A DNA stretch of 46,166 nt from NCBI GenBank assembly GCA_024641505.1, contig JAHECY010000022.1, positions 1-46,166 on the forward strand, given 5' to 3'. Below, one piece after another: positions 17,429 to 26,920 of this stretch (position 1 is the first letter of the stretch; each line of letters begins with the position of its first letter). The notes below the pieces were generated by a model, which saw nothing but the letters and a program-made list of their open reading frames with translations, made no database searches and had not been told where the DNA came from. This DNA is from Gammaproteobacteria bacterium. GTDB taxonomy: Bacteria; Pseudomonadota; Gammaproteobacteria; SG8-11. A program made the translations under genes and the position numbers.

Positions 17429-19210
17429 ATGGATCTGCAAACCTTGACATATTTGATCGTCGGTTCGACTTTCGCATTGTATATTGGCATCGCCGTTTGG
17501 GCGCGCGCCTCCAGCACCGGTGAATTTTATGTTGCCGGCAAAGGCGTCCATCCTGTGGCCAACGGCATGGCGACTGCCGCTGACTGGATGTCGGCCGCCT
17601 CGTTTATATCGATGGCGGGCTTGATTGCCTTCAATGGCTACGATGCCTCGGTGTACTTGATGGGCTGGACTGGCGGCTATGTGCTGTTAGCCATGCTGTT
17701 GGCGCCCTATTTGCGTAAATTCGGCAAGTTCACCGTGCCGGAATTCATTGGCGAACGCTATTACTCGCAAGCCGCGCGCATTGTCGCCGTTGTCTGCCTG
17801 ATTGTCGCCTCCATCACCTATGTAATAGGCCAGATGAAAGGGGTCGGCGTTGCCTTCGGTCGGTTTCTGGAAGTCGATTTTTCCACCGGCGTTATGGTTG
17901 GTATGGGCATTGTGTTCGTATACGCGGTGTTGGGAGGCATGAAAGGTATTACTTATACCCAAATCGCCCAGTATTGTGTCCTGATCTTCGCCTACACCGT
18001 CCCGGCGATTTTCATATCTCTGCACCTCACCGGAAATCCTTTGCCGCAACTGGGGTTGGGCAGCACCATGGCCGACGGCAGCGGTACCTATATGCTGGAC
18101 AAGCTCGACCAAGTGTTGGTTGAGCTGGGGTTTGCAGAGTACACGGCACAGAAGGGTACGTCATTTAATATGATATTACTGACCCTGTCATTGATGATCG
18201 GCACGGCCGGATTGCCACATGTCATCATCCGGTTCTTCACCGTGCCCAAGGTAAAGGATGCACGTTCATCGGCAGGATGGGCGCTGGTGTTTATTGCGAT
18301 TCTTTATACCACTGCACCGGCGGTCGGCTCGATGGCACGTTTAAACTTGACCGAGACCATACAGACCGGTCCGGTGGGTGACGCCAATGCGAATCTGGTC
18401 TATGAAAATCGACCCCAGTGGTTCAAGAACTGGGAAAAAACCGGATTGCTCGCCTTTGAGGATAAAAATGGTGACGGCCGCATCCAGTATTACAACGACC
18501 AAAATGCCGAATTCAATACCAAGGCGGACGCGTGGGGATGGAAAGGCAATGAAATGACCAAGGTGGACCGGGACATCATGGTGTTGGCAAATCCGGAAAT
18601 CGCCGGCTTACCCAACTGGGTGATTGCGTTGGTCGCTGCCGGTGGTTTGGCAGCAGCCCTGTCCACCGCCGCGGGTTTGTTACTGGCCATATCGTCGGCC
18701 ATATCACATGACCTGCTGAAAGGCGTTTTTATGCCTCAGATTTCGGAAAAGAATGAACTCATGGCCGGGCGCGTTGCCATGGGGGGAGCTATTCTTGTTG
18801 CGGGCTATCTGGGCATGAACCCACCGGGCTTTGCGGCGCAGGTGGTGGCGTTGGCGTTTGGGCTGGCCGCATCCTCGATCTTCCCGGCATTGATGATGGG
18901 CATTTTTTACAAGAAAATGAACCGGGCTGGAGCAGTGGCCGGAATGCTGGCGGGCCTGTTATCCACGCTGATCTACATCTTCGTGTACAAGGGCTGGTTT
19001 TTCATGCCAGGCACCAATAATCTGCCTAACACCGCGGACAACTGGCTGTTCGGCATTCAACCGGAATCGATCGGCGCGGTCGGCGCCCTGATCAATTTCG
19101 CGGTAGCCTTTGCCGTTGCCAAATTTACCACCGAACCACCGGAACATATCCAACATCTGGTGGAAGATATTCGCGTGCCCAAAGGCGCGGGTGCCGCTAG
19201 CGGCCATTAA
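17429..19210 (+). CDS. Sodium:solute symporter, VC_2705 subfamily large subunit
   Basis: 593 residues with about 13 membrane segments, a member of the SSS family (LeuT fold), close to acetate permease ActP. Start ATG 17429 has GAGGAGA seven bases upstream. Visible family features include FYVAGKGVHPVANGMATAADWMS-type text near 30-55, YVIGQMKGVGVAFGRF near 130-147 and AALSTAAGLLLAISSAISHD near 405-425. A soluble loop about 300-380 contains DKNGDGRIQY (about 345-354), resembling an EF-hand calcium loop. Relatives import short organic acids such as acetate, so the substrate here is probably a small monocarboxylate, though the sequence cannot fix it. It is co-transcribed with the DUF4212 subunit; the cNMP/CBS gene downstream is probably regulatory. 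Confidence 0.92.
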   Translation: MDLQTLTYLIVGSTFALYIGIAVWARASSTGEFYVAGKGVHPVANGMATAADWMSAASFISMAGLIAFNGYDASVYLMGWTGGYVLLAMLLAPYLRKFGKFTVPEFIGERYYSQAARIVAVVCLIVASITYVIGQMKGVGVAFGRFLEVDFSTGVMVGMGIVFVYAVLGGMKGITYTQIAQYCVLIFAYTVPAIFISLHLTGNPLPQLGLGSTMADGSGTYMLDKLDQVLVELGFAEYTAQKGTSFNMILLTLSLMIGTAGLPHVIIRFFTVPKVKDARSSAGWALVFIAILYTTAPAVGSMARLNLTETIQTGPVGDANANLVYENRPQWFKNWEKTGLLAFEDKNGDGRIQYYNDQNAEFNTKADAWGWKGNEMTKVDRDIMVLANPEIAGLPNWVIALVAAGGLAAALSTAAGLLLAISSAISHDLLKGVFMPQISEKNELMAGRVAMGGAILVAGYLGMNPPGFAAQVVALAFGLAASSIFPALMMGIFYKKMNRAGAVAGMLAGLLSTLIYIFVYKGWFFMPGTNNLPNTADNWLFGIQPESIGAVGALINFAVAFAVAKFTTEPPEHIQHLVEDIRVPKGAGAASGH

Positions 19211-19234
19211 TGCGCAACCTATAAGCGCCCACAA

Positions 19235-19262
19235 GATAAACCCCGCGCATGCGGGGTTTATC
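19235..19262 (+). terminator. 12-bp GC/AT hairpin between symporter and DUF294 gene
   Basis: GATAAACCCCGC (19235-19246) pairs perfectly with GCGGGGTTTATC (19251-19262) around a GCAT loop. The stem is 25 bases past the symporter stop and ends 15 bases before the next ATG. There is no long T-run, so termination may be partial. It could lower expression of the two downstream genes or define the 3' end of the transporter mRNA. Confidence 0.6.
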
Positions 19263-19277
19263 CTTACGCCCGATACC

Positions 19278-21146
19278 ATGGAAATAGAGCTGATCGAAAT
19301 TCGCGATTTTCTGGCGCGGCATCCGCCCTTCGAGGTGCTGCCCGACGCCGTGCTCGACCACCTGCCTGGAAATCTCAGCATACGTTACCTGCGTCGTGGC
19401 GGCGCTTTCCCTCCGCCAACCTCTGATGACCGCCAATATCTGTATATCATACGCAGCGGCGCCATCGAATTTCGCGGTAGTGATGGCAATTTGTGTGAAA
19501 AACTGGGGGAGGGGGATTTTTACAGTTCCGATTGCCGATTGATGGATATTCCCGAGGACTGGCATGCGCTCGGCAGCGAGGATACGCTGCTTTATTTGCT
19601 GGACTGTGAAAAATTGCAGCAACTGCGGCAGAACAATGAAGACTTCAGCAGGCACTTCAGCCGTTCCCTGAACGAGCGCCTCAAGCATGCGGTCAGCACC
19701 ATCAACCGAGCCTATATGCAGGACGTGTCGGTGATGGGCACCAAAGTAATGAATATCGTCAAACGCGCTCCGGTCACCATCGCTGCCGGCAGCAATATCA
19801 AACAGGCCGCGCAGGCCATGACCGAGAACAAAATATCCTCCATCATGATCATGGAAGGCGACAAACTGGTGGGCCTGCTGACCGACAGCACTCTGCGCAA
19901 ACGCTGCATCGTCGAGGGGGTACCTGCCGATGCGCCTGTCACCAGCATCGTGAAACCCAAAGTAACCACCATCGATCGTCATGCCAGTCTGTTCGAGGCG
20001 CTCATGATCATGACTCAATTGCAGGTGTATCATTTACCGGTAATGGATGGGGATAAACTCGTCGGCATTGTTACCTCCAGCGACTTGGCGCGTCACCAGA
20101 GCATCAATGCGGCTTTTCTTGCCTCCGATATCCGAAAAGCGGCAACGTTGGACGACCTTGTGCGTACCAGCCGTACCTTGCCCGAGTTGCAACTGCAATT
20201 GTCAAATGCCAGTGCCAGTGCCTTTCATGTCGGGGATGCGGTATCGAGTATTACCGATGCAATTACCTGTAAGCTGCTGGCGCTGGCGGAAGTCGAGCTC
20301 GGCGCACCACCGGTACCCTACGCCTGGGTGGCCGGTGGTTCCCAGGCCCGACATGAGCAAACCTCGCATTCGGACCAGGACAATGCGTTGATTCTGGCGG
20401 ATTCCGTGGCACCCGCGCATGAAACCTATTTTAGCACGCTGGCCAAACGAGTCAGCGATGGTCTAAGCGCTTGTGGTTATAGCTATTGCCCGGGCAATGC
20501 CATGGCCACCAACGGGCAATGGCGGCAACCGTTACGCAAGTGGCGCCAGTATTTTCATGCATGGATCGACCAGCCGGAACCCAAGGCATTGATGCTGGCC
20601 TGCATATTTTTCGACTTGCGCACCATCTATGGCGACGCGTCGCTACTCGATGGCTTGAAGCAGGAAGTCCTGCGAAAAACCCGAGGCAACCGTATTTTCA
20701 TCGCTTACATGGCAGCCAATGCGCTGAGCCGTCGTCCGCCACTGGGTTTTTTCAGGAATTTCGTCTTGATCCATGACGGCAAGCATAATGATACCTTTGA
20801 TATCAAACACCGCGGTATCATCCCCATCACCGACCTGGCACGGGTATTCGCGCTGTCGGACGGGTTGACCGCGGTGGGCACGGTGGATCGTCTGCGCAAT
20901 GCCGCCCGTTCCGGCGCCGTGAGTAAAGAGATGGGCGAAAACCTGGTCGATGCATTCGAATATATTGCCACGATACGCCTGCAGCATCAGGCACAACAGA
21001 TCCGGCAGGGACGTACCATAGACAATTATGTGTCTCCCGGTGAGTTGTCGGAACTGGAACGCACCCATCTCAAGGATGCGTTCGCGGTAATCAAGGATAT
21101 GCAGGAGGCCCTGGATAACCGCTACCAGTTGGCGCGTTTCCGCTAG
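19278..21146 (+). CDS. cNMP-binding/CBS/DUF294 nucleotidyltransferase-like signalling protein
   Basis: 622 residues. Start ATG 19278 (MEIELIEIRDFLARHPPF) marks the family N-terminus; an upstream extension overlapping the symporter gene lacks similarity. No clear Shine-Dalgarno precedes it. Domains: cyclic-nucleotide-binding fold about 20-130 (YLYIIRSGAIEFRG); CBS pair about 157-280 (KLVGLLTDSTLRKR, KLVGIVTSSDLAR); DUF294 nucleotidyltransferase about 292-445 with GGSQARHEQTSHSDQDN (about 353-369), the GlnD-like GS..R.E....SD.D metal/nucleotide motif; DUF294 C-terminal domain about 480-620. It has the domain set of PII-uridylyltransferase-like regulators. Its constant position beside VC_2705-type symporters in other bacteria suggests it adjusts uptake to energy state (inference). 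Target unknown. Confidence 0.9.
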   Translation: MEIELIEIRDFLARHPPFEVLPDAVLDHLPGNLSIRYLRRGGAFPPPTSDDRQYLYIIRSGAIEFRGSDGNLCEKLGEGDFYSSDCRLMDIPEDWHALGSEDTLLYLLDCEKLQQLRQNNEDFSRHFSRSLNERLKHAVSTINRAYMQDVSVMGTKVMNIVKRAPVTIAAGSNIKQAAQAMTENKISSIMIMEGDKLVGLLTDSTLRKRCIVEGVPADAPVTSIVKPKVTTIDRHASLFEALMIMTQLQVYHLPVMDGDKLVGIVTSSDLARHQSINAAFLASDIRKAATLDDLVRTSRTLPELQLQLSNASASAFHVGDAVSSITDAITCKLLALAEVELGAPPVPYAWVAGGSQARHEQTSHSDQDNALILADSVAPAHETYFSTLAKRVSDGLSACGYSYCPGNAMATNGQWRQPLRKWRQYFHAWIDQPEPKALMLACIFFDLRTIYGDASLLDGLKQEVLRKTRGNRIFIAYMAANALSRRPPLGFFRNFVLIHDGKHNDTFDIKHRGIIPITDLARVFALSDGLTAVGTVDRLRNAARSGAVSKEMGENLVDAFEYIATIRLQHQAQQIRQGRTIDNYVSPGELSELERTHLKDAFAVIKDMQEALDNRYQLARFR

Positions 21147-21149
21147 CGC

Positions 21150-21839
21150 ATGTGGCGACGACTGTTCAGCCAGGAATATCTGCGCCGCGTCGCATTGCGC
21201 AAGGTGACGTCGGGGGTAATGCGGGATTTTCTGTCAGCGCCTTTACCGCGGAGTAAAACTTCCTGTCAGGAGGTGGAGATCGTCGCTCTGGACATGGAAA
21301 CCACGGGGCTGGATCCCGAGCGGGATGCAATCTTGAGCATCGGACTGGTATTGATCAGTGGTATGAGTATCAAACTGAACAGCGCCTGGCAAGTCTATGT
21401 GCGCAGCGCGCGCCGCCTGCCGGAGGAAACCGTGGTGATCCATGGCATCACCGACGACCAGTCGGCCCGAGGCCAGCCACTGGCGTCCGTGCTGCCGGTG
21501 CTGTTGAATGCGTTGGCTGGCAGAATCCTGCTGGCACACAATGCCTCGCTGGAACAGCGTTTCCTGGAACGCGCCTGTCAGGACGCCTATCATGCGCCGT
21601 TTCTCGTGCCGACCATCGATACCCAGGCGCTTGCCAGGCGCAGCTTCGAGCGACGCAACGAACCGATAAAATCCGGTGACCTGCGCTTGTTTAATTTACG
21701 CGCGCGTTATCATTTACCACGGTACCAGGCACATCAAGCGCTCAGTGACGCGCTGGCCACGGCGGAATTGTTCTTGGCCATGGCGGCGGAGATTTCTCCG
21801 GATAAAGCGTGCCGATTAAAAGACGTGTTAACCCGGTAA
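21150..21839 (+). CDS. 3'-5' exonuclease of the DNA polymerase III epsilon (DEDDh) type
   Basis: 229 residues. The exonuclease core spans about 45-215. ExoI motif: ALDMETTGLDPERD (Asp and Glu of DxE). ExoII region: LAHNASLEQRFLER. ExoIII: HQALSDALATAELF, giving the His and Asp of a DEDDh active site. The N-terminal ~40 residues are basic (MWRRLFSQEYLRRVALRK) and family-typical for DnaQ-like proteins beside DUF294 genes. It starts three bases after the DUF294 gene and so is probably translated from the same mRNA, though no good ribosome site is visible. It is not the replicative DnaQ by length or context. Its link to the transporter is recurrent but unexplained. Confidence 0.88.
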   Translation: MWRRLFSQEYLRRVALRKVTSGVMRDFLSAPLPRSKTSCQEVEIVALDMETTGLDPERDAILSIGLVLISGMSIKLNSAWQVYVRSARRLPEETVVIHGITDDQSARGQPLASVLPVLLNALAGRILLAHNASLEQRFLERACQDAYHAPFLVPTIDTQALARRSFERRNEPIKSGDLRLFNLRARYHLPRYQAHQALSDALATAELFLAMAAEISPDKACRLKDVLTR

Positions 21840-22261
21840 CTGGGCCGGTAAACGGATTTGTGAACCGCCCAAGGTCGGATGCCCCCGGTAGCAGGTTTTA
21901 AGGGTATCGGGTTATTGACGGTAAGTTGTCCGCACACATCATGGCAAAAACAGGGATATCAGCTATTGCCGACAGTGTTATAATTACGCGAAAGGCGATG
22001 GCAGTGCCATATTCGGCGCATTATAAACGTACCCTCTCGATTGGCTACGCGTAACGGAAAGCACAGATATCGGCCTATGGATACGCTAAACACCAAATTA
22101 CCGGCTTTTTCAACCATTGACTGGTGGCGAATTCCTGCGCCTGTCGGCGTGGGGCATCGGCAATGGCCGCAGGTGTTGGTATGCGTCGATGACGCCCCAC
22201 TACGCGCTGGCGTCAAGCACGTTTCCGACCGATCAACTCGCCTCCTGACAGGTCTGGTGCG
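21840..22261. other. 422-base intergenic region upstream of the metallopeptidase gene
   Basis: The region holds an extended -10 promoter candidate, described separately. A TTG-started frame 22041-22265 (74 codons) ends in TGA that overlaps the next ATG as ATGA. That layout would allow coupling, but the peptide has no ribosome site and no recognisable domain, so I do not call it a gene. Nothing else is recognised. Confidence 0.4.
21976..21984 (+). promoter_or_regulatory. Extended -10 promoter candidate (TGTTATAAT)
   Basis: TG-T-TATAAT is a perfect extended -10 element on the plus strand. No good -35 hexamer sits 16-18 bases upstream, as is common for extended -10 promoters. It would start a leader of about 270 bases ahead of the metallopeptidase gene. 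Confidence 0.4.
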
Positions 22262-23284
22262 ATGAAACGACTTTACTGCAGTTGCGGCCAGGAAGTGTAT
22301 TTTGAAAATACCTATTGCACCGTCTGCAGTCGCAGCCTGGGCTACGATTACGCTCGCGCCCGCATGGTGACGGTGGATGCGTTGCCCGATGGCCGATGGC
22401 AGGACGGTATTGATGGCAGATACTACCAGTTTTGCGGCAATCGCCTGGAATATGGTGTCTGTAACGGCATTGTGGACAGCGATGAAAACCAGTTCTTTTG
22501 TCTTGCCTGTCGCCTGAATCGCACCATTCCCGATATTTCCCGACCAGGCAATCTGCAGCGCTGGATCAGTATCGAGCAGGCGAAACGCCGTCTTGTCTAT
22601 GGCTTGTTGTCTCTGCGCCTGCCGCTGGATGCGCCGGTCACCGGCTATCCCAAGGGACTCAAGTTCGATTTTCTGGAAGATCAGCGTTCCAATCCGGAGA
22701 TTACCGAGGAATTTATCGGCACTGGTCATCACAACGGCATTATTACCCTTAATATCCTCGAAGCCGACGAAATGCAACGAGTTTGGCAAAAAGAAATGAG
22801 CAGCGAGCGCTATCGCACCATACTGGGACATTTTCGCCACGAGGCCGGACACTATTACTACGAATTACTGGTGCAGGAGTATACGCGTTTCACTGAACTG
22901 TTCGGCGATCCCAGCCAGTCCTACGACAAGGCACTGAAGAATTATTATCGTCATGGCCCGTTGGCGGGCTGGGAGCGCCAGTTCATCAGTGCTTACGCCA
23001 CATCCCATCCCTGGGAAGACTGGGCGGAGACTTTTGCCCATTATCTGCATGTGCAGGACGCCCTGGAAACCGCCGCTGTCCGGGGGGTGATTACCACATT
23101 ACCGGGACAGGTCAGCTTCGATGAGCAATTGAGACACTGGGACCTGTTGGCCGCAACCCTCAATGAACTGAATCGTTGCCTGGGATTGGCGGATGCTTAC
23201 CCGTTCGTGGTTACGCCCGGTATCGTGGCAAAGCTGCATTTTGTTAACGATACCATTCACGATTACCGGCCGGCGGACAGTTGA
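22262..23284 (+). CDS. Putative zinc-binding metallopeptidase (zinc-ribbon plus Peptidase_Mx)
   Basis: 340 residues. The N-terminus is a zinc ribbon with Cys pairs YCSCG and CTVC (about 6-22), and a second pair-rich segment with CLAC near 81-84. The protease motif HEAGH is at 193-197 in HFRHEAGHYYYELL. A downstream acidic helix WEDWAETFAHYLH (about 250-263) supplies the probable third ligand and matches the family pattern. AGGT lies about ten bases before ATG. No signal peptide is seen, so it is cytoplasmic. This family is often encoded beside transglutaminase-DUF2126, alpha-E and ATP-grasp genes (known neighbourhood); here it converges on the DUF2126 gene with an 11-base gap. It may process peptides made or cross-linked by that system (inference). 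Confidence 0.88.
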   Translation: MKRLYCSCGQEVYFENTYCTVCSRSLGYDYARARMVTVDALPDGRWQDGIDGRYYQFCGNRLEYGVCNGIVDSDENQFFCLACRLNRTIPDISRPGNLQRWISIEQAKRRLVYGLLSLRLPLDAPVTGYPKGLKFDFLEDQRSNPEITEEFIGTGHHNGIITLNILEADEMQRVWQKEMSSERYRTILGHFRHEAGHYYYELLVQEYTRFTELFGDPSQSYDKALKNYYRHGPLAGWERQFISAYATSHPWEDWAETFAHYLHVQDALETAAVRGVITTLPGQVSFDEQLRHWDLLAATLNELNRCLGLADAYPFVVTPGIVAKLHFVNDTIHDYRPADS

Positions 23285-23295
23285 CCAATGTCCGA

Positions 23296-26200
23296 TCATC
23301 CCGGGCGATAACGCAAATCCAGGGTACAGGGAAAGAATGGGTTGACCGGTTCAGCGGCCGGTCGCAAGTCACCGGCAGTGTGCCCATGATCCCAGAAGCG
23401 GGCAATACGGCGCGCCTCGGCTTCATTGGCATTGACCGGCAGATGCTCATAGTTGCGGCCACTGGGATGGGCCACATGATAAGTGCAACCACCGATACTT
23501 TTACCGTTGGCAAGATCGACAATGTCAAAGATCAGGGGGCCATCCGCCGGTAAGCGTGGATGCAAGCCAAAGGTGGGCTGCCACGCCTTGAACCGGACAC
23601 CGGCCACGAATTCTCCCGTGACACCGGCTTCCTGCAAAGGCAGCCGTCGACCGTTGCAGGTTACACAGTAACGATCTGCGTTAAATCGAGTCACCTTTAC
23701 CTGCAGACGCTCGACGGCGGAGTCCACGAACCGGGCGGTGCCCTGCGAGGTCACTTCTTCACCCAGTACGTGCCACGGCTCAATGGCGCCGTGCAAGGCC
23801 AGTTCCATACCCTGTCGCTGGACCACGCCATAATGGGGAAAGCGGAATTCGAAAAACGGAGCGAACCAGGCGCTATCGAAACGAAACCCGGCGGCGGCCA
23901 GATCATCAAGCACCAGTTGTAAATCCGTTTGCAGATAGTGCGGCAGCATGAACCGATCATGGAGCGTGGTACCCCAACGCACGGGACGGGATCGAAAAGG
24001 CTGGTTCCAGAAATTGGCAACCAGGGCGCGCAGCAATAACATTTGTACGGCACTCATTTGCCAGTGGGGCGGCATCTCAAACGCACGAAATTCCAGTAAT
24101 CCCAGGCGACCGGTGGGACCCGTGGGACTGTATAGCTTATCAATACAGAATTCTGCGCGATGGGTGTTACCGGTAATATCAACCAGGATATTACGGAACA
24201 GTCGGTCTACCAGCCAAGGTTCGGTAACTTCGCCTGGGCTTAATTGTTGCACCGCGATTTCCAATTCATACAGGGCGTCGTCACGCGCCTCATCCACCCG
24301 GGGTGCTTGCGAGGTGGGACCGATGAACATGCCGGAAAACAAGTAGGATAACGCGGGGTGATGTTGCCAGTACAACACCAGGCTGGCCAGCAGATCAGGT
24401 CGACGCAGGAACGGACTGTCAGCCGGACGGGTGGCGCCCAGAGTGACATGATTACCACCGCCGGTACCGGTATGGCGGCCGTCCAGCATGAATTTCTCGG
24501 TGCCCAGACGGGTAATGCGCGCGGTTTCATAGAGCACACGGGTATTTTCGACCAGCTCCGGCCAACTGGCGGCCGGGTGAATATTCACTTCGATAACACC
24601 GGGATCCGGTGTCACCGCCAGTTTATTCAGCCGGGGATCGGCGGGTGGTTCATAGCCCTCCAGATCGATGGCCAGTTTGCACTCCCGGGCCGTCAACTCC
24701 AAAGCGCCCAGTAACTCGGTCCACTGTTCCAGATGGGTGATGGGCGGCAGGAAGATCCACAAGCGCCCTTCTCGCGGTTGGATACACAGGGCGGTATGGG
24801 GAATTTCATCGTCCGCATCATCATCCACAGTTCCATGTTGCTGGAGCTGCTGGGATGCCGGCGAGGGCGCTGCCAACAGTGAATAACGTTTGGCAATTTC
24901 GGTGGCGGAAACCAGCGGTTGCAGGTCTTCGAAACTGTCCCGTTCGGGTTGATTGCGTTTGTCGCGCAGTTTCCAGGGCAGGGAGTCCAGCGGCAATCGA
25001 TATCCAATGGGCGAATCACCGGGCAGCAGCACCAGTTTTCCCCGACGCAGCGGCCACAGGGCGGAATACCAGCCTTGTTTGTCACTGGACCAACCCAGAG
25101 GGATGGCGTAACCGCTTACCGTATTCAGGCCACGGTCGAGCAGTCGGGCGAGGCGCCGCCGGGCCAGTGGATCTTTAACATCCGCTTGTCGGGGATCGAT
25201 ATCTTCCGGCATGGCGTCTTCTTGTAGCAGGTAGTAGACGCTATCTTCGTACGCTGGCGCGATCATGGTTTCGTCCAGACCCAGGGTACGGACCAGTCGC
25301 TGGGCAAAACGGCGTGCTTCCGCAATCCCATAGTCGGCAGCCTGTGCCGGCGCCAATAATTCCTTGTCATGCCAAAGGGATTGGCCATCGCGTCGGAAAT
25401 AGCAGTTATACGCCCAGCGGGGCAGTTCTTCGCCGGGGTACCACTTGCCCTGGCCATGGTGCAACAGGCCCTGGGGAGCGAATTTCTGGGAAAGTCTTTG
25501 CAGCAGTTCCCGGGACAGGCTCGCCTTGTGGGCGCCCAATGCCTGGGTATTCCACTGCGCGCTGTCTAGGTCATCGATGGAAACGAAGGTCGGTTCACCG
25601 CCTTGGGTCAAGCGCACGTCCTGGGCCAGCAGGGCTTCATCCACGTGATCACCAAGGATATCAATCGCCTGCCACTGGGTCTCCGTATAAGGTTTGGTGA
25701 CACGCGGGTCTTCGTGAATGCGGACAACTTTATTTTCAAAATGAAAAATGGTTTTACCGGGTTCCACCGAGCCGGTGACCGGAGCTGCGGATGACGGCTC
25801 CGGGGCACAGGCTAGCGGAATATGTCCTTCCCCGGCAAATAATCCGGAGGTCGGGTCCAATCCCAGCCAGCCGGCACCGGGCACAAAGACTTCGGCCCAG
25901 GCATGGAGGTCGGTAAAATCCTCTACTGCACCCGAAGGGCCGTCCAGAGATTTTTGATCTGACTTGAGTTGAATGAGATAGCCGGATACGAAGCGTGCCG
26001 CCAGCTTCAAATGCCGCAAAATCTGCACCAGCAACCAGGCGCTGTCGCGGCAGGAACCGCTGGCTTGTTGCAGGGTTTGTTCGCAACTCTGCACCCCGGG
26101 TTCCATGCGTACATTGTAAGCAATTTGCTGCTGTAAACGCTGATTCAGCGCCACCAGAAAGGATACGATATCCTGATGGGTGCGGGATACGGTGGCCACA

Positions 26201-26589
26201 TAGTCCTGCAATCGCGGTCCGTTCTCATGGATGTGTAAATAGGGCGCGAGTTCCTGGGCCAGCTCAGGGCTGTAACTAAAAGGCCAGGAATGGGCATAAT
26301 CTTCGACAAAAAAATCGAAGGGATTAATCACGGTCATTTCCGCAATCAGTTCCACATCGATGGTGAGTTGCCGTATCTTTTCCGGGAATACATAGCGGGC
26401 GACGAAATTACCGAACGGGTCCTGCTGCCAGTTTACAAAATGCTTGCTCGGAAAGACTTGCAAACTGTAGCTATGAATCGGTGTGCGGCAGTGCGCCGCG
26501 GGGCGCAAACGAATCAGATGCGGAGTCAGAGACACCGGTTTGTCATAGTCGTAGATGGTTTTATGCCGAACCGCAACGCGTATGGACAT
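23296..26589 (-). CDS. Transglutaminase family protein with C-terminal DUF2126
   Basis: 1,097 residues. ATG 26589 is preceded by GAGG six bases upstream. The N-terminal bacterial transglutaminase N-domain (about 1-110, HKTIYDYDKPVSLTPH) is followed by a papain-like core: Cys in QASGSCRDSAWLL (about 177), His in DLHAWAEVF (about 230) and Asp in WLGLDPTSG (about 246). This keeps the full Cys-His-Asp triad. The rest (about 300-1090) is DUF2126, with motifs such as QGGEPTFVSIDD and GTGGGNHVTLG that are typical of this family. No signal peptide is visible. Such proteins cluster with circularly permuted ATP-grasp and alpha-E genes in predicted peptide-tagging systems (known from comparative genomics). 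Those partners are absent within this window. Confidence 0.92.
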   Translation of the reverse strand: MSIRVAVRHKTIYDYDKPVSLTPHLIRLRPAAHCRTPIHSYSLQVFPSKHFVNWQQDPFGNFVARYVFPEKIRQLTIDVELIAEMTVINPFDFFVEDYAHSWPFSYSPELAQELAPYLHIHENGPRLQDYVATVSRTHQDIVSFLVALNQRLQQQIAYNVRMEPGVQSCEQTLQQASGSCRDSAWLLVQILRHLKLAARFVSGYLIQLKSDQKSLDGPSGAVEDFTDLHAWAEVFVPGAGWLGLDPTSGLFAGEGHIPLACAPEPSSAAPVTGSVEPGKTIFHFENKVVRIHEDPRVTKPYTETQWQAIDILGDHVDEALLAQDVRLTQGGEPTFVSIDDLDSAQWNTQALGAHKASLSRELLQRLSQKFAPQGLLHHGQGKWYPGEELPRWAYNCYFRRDGQSLWHDKELLAPAQAADYGIAEARRFAQRLVRTLGLDETMIAPAYEDSVYYLLQEDAMPEDIDPRQADVKDPLARRRLARLLDRGLNTVSGYAIPLGWSSDKQGWYSALWPLRRGKLVLLPGDSPIGYRLPLDSLPWKLRDKRNQPERDSFEDLQPLVSATEIAKRYSLLAAPSPASQQLQQHGTVDDDADDEIPHTALCIQPREGRLWIFLPPITHLEQWTELLGALELTARECKLAIDLEGYEPPADPRLNKLAVTPDPGVIEVNIHPAASWPELVENTRVLYETARITRLGTEKFMLDGRHTGTGGGNHVTLGATRPADSPFLRRPDLLASLVLYWQHHPALSYLFSGMFIGPTSQAPRVDEARDDALYELEIAVQQLSPGEVTEPWLVDRLFRNILVDITGNTHRAEFCIDKLYSPTGPTGRLGLLEFRAFEMPPHWQMSAVQMLLLRALVANFWNQPFRSRPVRWGTTLHDRFMLPHYLQTDLQLVLDDLAAAGFRFDSAWFAPFFEFRFPHYGVVQRQGMELALHGAIEPWHVLGEEVTSQGTARFVDSAVERLQVKVTRFNADRYCVTCNGRRLPLQEAGVTGEFVAGVRFKAWQPTFGLHPRLPADGPLIFDIVDLANGKSIGGCTYHVAHPSGRNYEHLPVNANEAEARRIARFWDHGHTAGDLRPAAEPVNPFFPCTLDLRYRPG

Positions 26590-26920
26590 AGACTGCCTCG
26601 ATTACCATTGGTGGAGAATTCCGCACCCAGTATACCTTAATGGTGCCGACAATGGAGCATCAATGATCAGTTACCGATACGTACGAACATGTAGATTGGG
26701 TATGGACGTTCCTTCATAGCGTGGGACTCTGCGTGGATAACATTACGGGCACTGCCATTGCCAATATGTACCATATTGTGGTGCGTGCAGTTCGTGCATA
26801 ACCCGATCCGCAAGCTTGCGCATGGTGGAACAAAGTACGCTGATCGTCGCCCGGAATTTCGCAATTCAATCGCAATGTGATGTGCCGGTCGTTAACCGGC
26901 GAATGCTGCGAGGCATGTGT
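26590..26920. other. Intergenic region between two minus-strand genes, no gene supported
   Basis: A GCCGGT/ACCGGC hairpin with a five-base loop (26884-26900) lies 20 bases past the dacB stop and could stabilise or end that transcript, but no T-run follows. A 65-codon minus-strand frame here shows no domain or ribosome site. Nothing else is recognised. Confidence 0.4.

Noticed and set aside
22041-22265. 74-codon frame ending as ATGA on the metallopeptidase start
   Set aside because: The overlap is suggestive, but the start is TTG without a ribosome site and the peptide has no recognisable features.
21959-22852. Minus-strand frame of 297 codons
   Set aside because: Most of it is antisense to the metallopeptidase gene, which has intact zinc-ribbon and HEAGH motifs.
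26667-26864. 65-codon minus-strand frame between dacB and the transglutaminase gene
   Set aside because: No ribosome site, domain or hydrophobic segment.
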